From: Lineus longissimus
Taxonomy: Eukaryota > Nemertea > Pilidiophora > Heteronemertea > Lineidae
Length of the DNA: 64,000 bases
Direction of reading: 5' to 3'
Assembly (NCBI RefSeq): GCF_910592395.1
Contig: NC_088324.1
Span: 8,458,953-8,522,952, forward strand
Position numbers and translations under genes: made by a program
Notes under the pieces: model-generated
The model's input: only the letters and a program-made list of their open reading frames with translations
The model's database searches: none
What the model was told of the DNA's origin: nothing
In this document: in pieces, positions 53,701 through 62,700 of the stretch
Layout of the letters: each line of letters opens with the position of its first letter
Position numbering within the stretch: the first letter of the stretch is position 1

Positions 53701-56700
53701 TGAACTGGTAGGGGGGACTTTGTCCCTGACCCTCAGGTGTTCCATGGTACTTCTGCACAACTTATTTCCTTCATATTTCCAATGTGTTGTTGCATCAAAT
53801 GAGTATAGATATGATCAAATACTTGTTGCTAATATTTTGAAATGTTTTTGGTTTCAGCACCAGACCATGTTGGAGTCGACTTGCTACTTGCTGTCATATA
53901 TAGGGGACATCCTAGGAGGTCTCAAGATTTCATCTGACAGGTAAGTTTGAACCTTGATATAAGTATGTGCAGGAGGGGAGGGGGGGGGTGTGAAGCCCCA
54001 AGTGTCTATCCTGACTGTTTTGAAATTGTTGAGCCAGCAAGTTTAGGCCTTAATGTATAGGTCCCACACATTCAAATCAAAAGAAAGGGAAAAAACATAT
54101 AACAAAAGCTGCAAATACTTTGAATATAGGGCCTATTTTGGCCTGTAACCTGTATATCAATTTGAATCACCACCGTGATAAGCCAAGCTCATACTGTCCT
54201 TGTTGTCGCTTGCCTCTTAACTCGTATTTGAAAAAGATGCTGTTTGAAATTTCAGAAGTGGAACTGCATCTCCTCCGTATGATGCTGAGGTGCACACACA
54301 GGAAGTGGACAGTGATTGGGCAGACGACATGGGCCAAGATGACGATGAATCGGCTGGAGAAGACTCTGTAAGTTGCTGCAGAGTGTTTGTGCTTTTAGAT
54401 TCCATAAAATCCCAAAAGAACTCGACTATATTGTCAGACATATATTTGGCTGGAAGGGAGTCAAGCCCAATAGGTGAATGATGTTTCATTTTGTTTTGCA
54501 GGATGAGGAATCCTTGAACAACAAATTGTGTTCGTTCACAATCACTCAGAAAGAGTACATGAATCAGCATTGGTAAGTTCGGTTGGCCATTCCTTCTGTT
54601 CTGCAGCGCACATACTGGTCTACACGTTCAGGCTAGTTGATAGTATCGAGTGGTACTGCCCGAGCTTTGAACCCACAACCTGCCGGTCATAGGTCGAATC
54701 CACTTCCACTGTCCCGCTGCCCTTTCCCAGAAAGTTGTTCGGGGGGTGAAATACACTGAACAACACGGTATAAATTTAAGTGCTCTGCTTGTCAACTGGT
54801 CATCTCAAAGGGTAAAACCTCATATCTTTTCTTGAATTTTATTAAACAAGAAGTGACTTCGTTTTAAAATGCCTGTTATCAGACGCCGCGTCATTCACTC
54901 AGTCAAACATGTCTTGGCACGTAAGAGCATGTCTGCCCCTTGACTCATTCCAGACTATGAATAGGCCCTAACTTGAAAAATACCGGTTACCTTCTGCTCA
55001 GCTACATCCCTTACTATTCATTCCAGGTACCATTGCCACACGTGCAAGATGACGGAATGCGTTGGAGTGTGCACCGTCTGCGCCAAGGTGTGCCACAAGG
55101 ACCACGAACTCTCCTACGCCAAGTACGGATCCTTCTTCTGTGACTGTGGAGCAAAGGAAGATGGCTCCTGCCAGGTAAGTTGTCCGGCATGTTCCCTAGT
55201 TTAAAAACTGTTTTTCCGGGAGAGATTCTTTTGCTGGGAGTTAAATGTATAATTGGAGAAATCGGCCTGGTTGTGTAAAGGTTAAGTCATTAACGCTGGC
55301 TGAACTTAACTTAATGTTATCCCCTTGGATACTGTTTTGTATGTTAACTGGTGTAACAAACGCGTCAAAGTTTTAAATTTTGTTGCGTTTTTTGCAGGCC
55401 CTTGTCAAGCGTAGTGCCCAGAGTAGCCACGATGTCGCATCCGCCCTCCCGACCGGGCCCAGCCCATTCTCCATGGAGACGATGCTACAGAGCTCCCTGA
55501 GGCGTCGCCTATCCTCGCCGACGCAAGACCAGAAGACGCCGTCGGCGAAACAAATAGAGAAAGTTTCTAAGGCAAGGCAGGCCTTGAGCAAGCAAATAGA
55601 GGTCCGTGTTCAAGTAGTCTTTTGCAATGCAGTCTGGCTGAGAAATACTTGTACTTATTTTACCAAGTTGTGGCACTCGTAGTCCAGATTTTGAATCAAA
55701 TTGCATGATTAAAAAGTCGGTCAAAATCATAATGTTTTCAAAATTCGGTTGAATCTTTGGACTATTTTCGGTGACGCAATTGGCAGTGATAAGTGCGAGT
55801 ATTGATATTCAAGAAAGTAGTGCACGTCGCTGTTGTTGCACTCTTGTAGAGTAAGAGCATGGTGCTTCGGTCTGCCAACTTATGTTGTGTGATGGGGCTG
55901 GGAATATAGTGCCGATGGAAGGAGGTTTCATAACTATATCATGTGGTTGGGATGTTATGCTTTTTGGCCGTAGAAATTTTGTTATGAATCAAAGTGCTTT
56001 TACGAAAGGACACATTTAACAAACTACTGCAAAACTGACAAAACCAGTATCCCAATTTTGGGTTTGAGGTCGGAATTTCGGTGGTTACTGGTTGTTTTTA
56101 ACAGATGTCATTTTGTGACGCCGATTCTGATGCCATTGCAAAGGACTTTTTAGCAGTTTAGGCAGTGTCTTTGATTTATAGCTACTATACTAACTCTTAT
56201 AGCCCAGTCAAATTAGTTTTAACTAATAATATATTTTTTGTCTTGTGCTTATCTTCCTGTCTTCGTTATTTGCACCTCAATGTATGACAAGAGTTATGAT
56301 CGACTTAGATGTACTCGAGATTCAGTGCCTGTTGAGCTTTCAAGTGAAAATTTCAAGTATTGGTTTTAACACCGACCATGAAACTCTGAGACTCTATTAT
56401 GGTATAATTCTATAAGACAACCAAGTTTGCTACCAAAAATGGACTGACTCAAGCTTGCATCTTCGAAATTCTAAATATGCTGATGAAGGAGAAGAATTAT
56501 GTGTTGGGTGGCGGGTTTGGATAAGTTGTGAGTGATCTTTTCGTAAAATCAAGAATTTGTGAAAACAGACCGACAAATTTGTCTTGCATAATAATCACAC
56601 TGGTCCTACGCTACCCAATGCGGCCGACTGGATATTTGAAATAGACTGGTCGAGATCTTTGTCCAGGCCTTTGCATTAGTGTATAAAAAATGACAGATTT

Positions 56701-59700
56701 GGCTGGAAGCCGCCCAGTACAAAAGGGCTTTGGGCTATGTGTGCACTCTTGTACATACAACAAGATGCTGATACACTGTTAATAGACCATAGCCTAAATG
56801 TCAAGCTGCTCCTGCACTACAAATTTTGCTTCATGGCAACATGTCTATATTGTCTCAAAACTTTTGCTGTTATGAATTTGGTCTATCCTTCTGCATTCTG
56901 AACTTGAAATGGTTCTGTGGGGTTGTGCCAAGAGAAGTCACCAGCACTCTCTCTAGTGGTCCGGCAATGAGTAAATTTGATTTTTTTAAAAAGTTAATAA
57001 TATATCTATTTTCTTTGGTGTTTCAGTATTTTTCGCATCGAAACATTTTTGGAAATTTCACAGATTTAAATAACTGTTCCAACTGCTTGGCTTGCCATAT
57101 TTGTTATAATAGTGTTTGCTTAATCTATCCATATAATATTATCCATTTTACTCCATCCTACTCCTATATGTTTAAAAAGCCCTTATTCAAAACTCCTTTA
57201 AGAAGTTTGCATCATCTCAATGACTGGCAGAGGCTGGAACAAACTATCTCGACTTTGTATCTGGTTTAGCTTGCACAAACACATTCTTGAATCTGCTGTG
57301 GTAATATTCATGCGTGTGCATCTCTTGAAATATGCTGAGGCATTCATAATCACGTTCACAGCTTGACGGCTAAATATCATGTAATAAACTTTTGTGACAG
57401 TTATCTTTTTGACAAAAATTTGTAATTTGCTCTGGATCCCAATTTAAGATGATTGCATTTCTGACCGCAAATAATCAATTTGTTTTCTTTTTTTCAGACT
57501 TGCAAAGATACCCTGGTGATGTACGCGGTAAGTTTTCAGTATCTATAATATATTCGCATTTTCTGTGTCTTCAACATCCTCATATATCAGGGTCAATTTT
57601 AGCCTACGTGGGCACCTAAAATGAATAGGAGTTAGGGACACATCAGAATGCCAATGCCAGACACCAGACCACATCCTTCAAGACTGTCCCCTGCACTGGC
57701 CCGCAGATACCAATGTCTACGAAAAACTGTGGGGAACACAGCATGACCTCGCAGAGTGCAGCAACAAAAATTGCTTCTTTGCAGGGTATTTAAGCCAATT
57801 TCAGAGAACAACAAAGAGGATTATTATCAATATTGACTTTCTATTTCAGGAATCCTCAAACACCGTCAACACGGTCCTGGAATTGCTGCAATCTCTGATG
57901 CCCTCCATCTTGGATAATTACCAGAAGACGTCTGCTTGTGGGAGTACGGCCCGCGCTCAGAAAGCGCTCGATGAACTTCATATTCAGCCAAAGACGACAG
58001 AAACATCCGATCAGCTCATGGTAGATAACTTTCTTTCTTGACTGTTTGATATAAATAATGCAGAAAATCCACTCGCTGTTTCAAAAAATTATGATAAAGG
58101 TCACACTGTCTGACAAAATTACAGTGAACTTTACAGAGGCTAGACTGACACTGGTGTCTTGCAGTAAGAGCTCAAAAACTTTGGAACAGATTTAAACTTG
58201 TTCTGGAAAAATTAAGCCAGCGGTTTTCCTGGCTCTTCACAGTCTGTCGAAAGAGATGTAAACCGAGGTTTCTTGTATCTTGTGTCTATGCCAGAGCAAG
58301 CAAGAGATCCCACCAATTGAAACACATCAGTAGCTTGCGTGGACTCCACCTCTGGCAGAAGAAAGAGTAGCTAGGCCTATTTGGACTTAACGGTAGTGGC
58401 ATGTAAAAACTTTGGTAGGAGGATTACTCCCTCGAGAAGAACACTTCCAAGTGCAGAACGAACGGAGAAGAAGAAATTTGTTCACATGATTGAAACATCA
58501 AAACAACATATTTATAGCGATACAAGTGTATGTGGTTTACACGATGTGTTTATGAACAGCAGTTATTCAGGCTCCCAGTCTTTTCTTCAACTAATGTGGT
58601 GGTATGACTCTCTTTTCAGACCGCAACGCTCGGCTCCCAAGAGGGCGCCTTTGAGAACGTACGCATGAACTACAGCGGCGACCAGGGGCAGACGATACGT
58701 CAGCTCATCACCGCCCACATGCTACGACGCGTCGCCATGTGCTGCCTCGCCTCTCAGCACGGCAAGCGTCAGCATCTGGCCGTCAGTCACGAGAAGGGAA
58801 AGATCACCATCCTGCAGCTGTCTGCGCTGCTGAAGCAGGCCGATTCCAGCAAGAGGAAACTCACTTTGACGGTAAGTTTGCGTATTTTCTAAGTTCAGCT
58901 TAGTTTGTAAATTTGTTTAAAAAAAGCTCCAACATATATTCCACAGCTTAGACCGGAACCATTTCTATAGAAACCAATGAGCACTTATACTGTGGTACAC
59001 TGTCTTGGCCATTTCAGTCTAGTTGGGGAACACAGAGCAGCATTGGCTGAGCCTCGACCCCACTTGCTCCCTTCCGATCACTAGTCGGACTCACTTCCTC
59101 TGCTCCCCAGATGTTGGCCTGGGTATGTTCTGATATATTGGCTTGTTATTTTCAGCGTTTGTCCTCGGCACCGATTCCATTCACTGTGCTGAGTGTGACT
59201 GGTAATCCCTGCAACGAAGACTTCTTGGCAGTCTGTGGACTCAAGGTAAGAGATTGTGTGAAAATCCCCCAAGGGTCACCAATAAACGTTTTCTTCATGC
59301 AGATTTTGACCGATTTTCAAACTGACAAAGGACAAAATAGATTTCCCCCTGAACAGAGAGCTGGCTATGGTCCTGCCAGCGCTCAGTTGGGGAACATGAT
59401 TCTTCAGCTCCAGGATGGGAGAAATCAGGTTCACCAACAGCAAGGAAAAGGTTTGAATTTTAAAGCTAATTCCACATCTGCTTTGAGAGTGCAATTCCTG
59501 CTATCATTTGTCTTTTCTGCTGTTCCAGGATTGTCACGTTTTGACGTTCACAAGCACTGGATCCGTGGCGGACCATCTGGTGTTGCACCCGTCCCTTGAA
59601 GCGGGCAACTTCATCATCAAGGCCCTGTGGCTGCCAGGCTCGCAGACAGAGCTGGCTGTGGTGACAGCAGACTTTGTAAAGGTACGTGTCATTTGGAGGA

Positions 59701-62700
59701 AAGGTGCGCGGGATAGACTCTGAAAGCTTAGATTTCTGGCCAGTTTTGTCTCTCTCACGGGGCGACATCTTCAAAAGTGCTGACACCTGGTGTTGATTGG
59801 TCTCACTAAATGAAGAGCAAAGTCGTTCTTTGTGGCCTTGAGCTTGAGCCCTTGCGGCACCCTGGGACATGAAAGGTCATTGTATGTATGCGACAGTCTG
59901 TAGGAGAGAGCCCTCATTTTGGTTCATGGTGTTGTTGGCTACAATGTTTTGATGGATTAACGTAGCTGTCCGTCAAGTAGAAGTGATTCACATTCCAAGG
60001 CGGGGCCCACCAAGAACAAACTCGCTCGAAAAGGCTCAGTGAAGTTGTCTGAACATTTACGTGTCATTGTTTGTTGTCCAGTAGATTGGGATCAGTAATT
60101 AATTACTCAGCTAGGTTTGATTAGGCCATAATTGGTATTGATTCTGACTTCCTTTATTTCCAGATCTATGACCTCTCCCACGACGCCATCAGCCCGCAGT
60201 ACAACTTCCTCCTCCCAAGCGGCAAGGTGCGAGACTGCACATTCGTCTTCACCGACGAGGTGCGACACATGGTTCTGATGTCGTCCTCTGGTTATGTCTA
60301 CACTCAGCCGATGGAGGAGTACAGCTCCGCCAAGAACGGGCCATTCTACATTACCAACATCCTGGAGGTTACGCACCCAGAGTTGAAGGTAATGTTGTCT
60401 CTCGATCCGGACTCAGTTGCGTTGGTTTTGAGCAAAGCTGAAGGTTTATACACAGAACACAGATGTAGTGGTTTCAGGTGCAGCTTCTTTGATGAAGATA
60501 TTTGAAATCAGTTTTCTTTTCAAACATCGCTGTCTGGAAATGTACATGTGATTGCAGGGCCATTAAAACGTTGACCTACCACAGTGATATGGCAAATGCC
60601 ACAGAGAAAATGCTTAATTGTTCAATGGTGAGAACAGTGGAGCCTCATAGCCTAGTGGTTTACACTGCTGGCTACAACACAATAGGGCCAAGTTCAATCC
60701 TGGGGAGAACCCAGGATCATTGTGTTTCTGGGTGAGAAACTATTTTCTTACGTGATGTAATGTCGATTTCAGGATGTGAATGGACAGGTCGCAGGTGGCG
60801 GGGTGTCGGTCTACTACTCCCACACCCTTCAGCTGCTCTTCTACAGCTACACGCAGGGGAAGACCTTCATATCGCCGCTATCGAAGGACATGGACCAAAT
60901 GAAGAACGTGTTTCAGGTCAACTACAAGAGGTAGGCTAATATTTGACTTGTAGGGCTAGGGGTGATTCAAAGAATCTTTCTTTCCCAAGAAGTGATCCCA
61001 TGTGCTAGTGTTCTTGTTCATTTCACTCATTTGCTTATTTACTCACTACTCTAACCTGCAATTTTAACGGATGAGGCAAGGGTTCCAATGGCCAGCCCCT
61101 GGTTCATTAGACAGAGATCCCGGCATCCAGTCTGCTGTATGACACAGACCAACAAGAACCCTGTCCAGCCTGATGCTGATGTCCTTATCTCATTTGCTTG
61201 TATACTCACTACGCTGACCTCTTTCAGTTCCAATGGAGGAGGCAAGGGCTCCAACGGCCAGCCCCTGGTCCAGTGGACAGAGATCCCTGGGCATCCTGGC
61301 CTCGTCTGCTGTATGACACAGACCAACAACAACCCTGTCGTCATGATGATCAAGCCTGATGCCGTGGTACTTCAGGAGATTAAGGTTCTGCCTGCAAAAG
61401 CAAAGGTTGGTATTTCATGCCCGTTTGTGTGAGTAGATTGTTTTGAGATCTACCTGAAAATCATAACAAAATCTTAAAGAATTCTCCAACTTGACGTTGG
61501 GCCTCATCAGTTGATAACACCGCTGATCCACCATCATGCAGTATGACTTGTTGATAAAATAGGAGAGAACCCAGCTGTGTATCTCTTGATGAACCAGCAT
61601 TGGTCTTCAAGAAAGTACCAAGAAGAGAACTGGTTTTGTCAACAAAGCAGGTGTGGTATATCAGTAAAAGCTAAATGAATGATAAAATTTTGGGCTACGT
61701 TGTTCAAAAAACTTATTTTGTTTTCGTTTCAGATCCAAGACATGGTGGCTATCCGCCACTCGGCGTCCAACTCCGACCAGGTACATGTAAGCAAACTATT
61801 TGTTGCTGTCTTCACCTGCACTTGAAATGTAATAATGCACCTTGTGGGAAACTTGATGAATCTAACCTAAGATGCTGCGGCCTTTAGAGAGGTTTCTTTG
61901 AATTCAGCGGAGGGAATGAAATGTCACAATTATAGAGGTTGTTGGGGTTTTTACCCCCTTGCAGTGTAATAATCTTTCCACCGAAATCAGCTCTATTCAA
62001 ATATTTCTCCTTCGTCATTCCAGCGGACCACCCTCATCCTCCTCTGCGAAGACGGCAGCCTACGCATCTACATGGCAAATGTTGACCAGACTGGCCACTG
62101 GCTGTCGCCGAATTTACAACCGCAGAGCGCCATTTCGGTCCTGAAACCGGTCAAGAAGAAGAAGGCAGCGAAGACTGGACGTCCGTCCGGTTCCGTCTCA
62201 TTCCCAATTGACTACTTCGAGCATGCTCAGCAGACGAATGACGTCGAGGTGAGAAGATAGGGTGTTTTTCCAGAGCTTTAGCGAATGTCCCACCCTCCAG
62301 AAGTCATTAAAAAATGATCAATGACCATGATTTTGATAGACAAATTTTAAAAATTATCATTGATTCTCGGGTACCTGTGAAATCTACTTACAAATGTACA
62401 CCCAATGGGTGACAGAGATTGAATATGAATACAGAGACCAATTTGTGGCCAAGCTCGTGCTCACTTTCTTCCATTGAAAAGAAGGGGCTTTTGAATTCAT
62501 CACACAGGACCCCAGGTATAATGAACACAACAAATTATTTGTCGAAACCTCGTTTTTTTCAGTTTGGTGGAAATGACGTCCTCCAAATCTACAACTCCGC
62601 ACAGATCAAGAACCGCCTCAACACAAACACACTATACGTCGCGAGTACAAAAACAGCCGGGTTCTCGCTCGACGTTTACAACAACAACAACACCGTCATG

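Noticed and set aside
56826-57269. A 147-codon frame in a UBR4 intron
   Set aside because: It is rich in Phe, Tyr, Ile and Asn as expected from AT-rich sequence; no motif or splice context.
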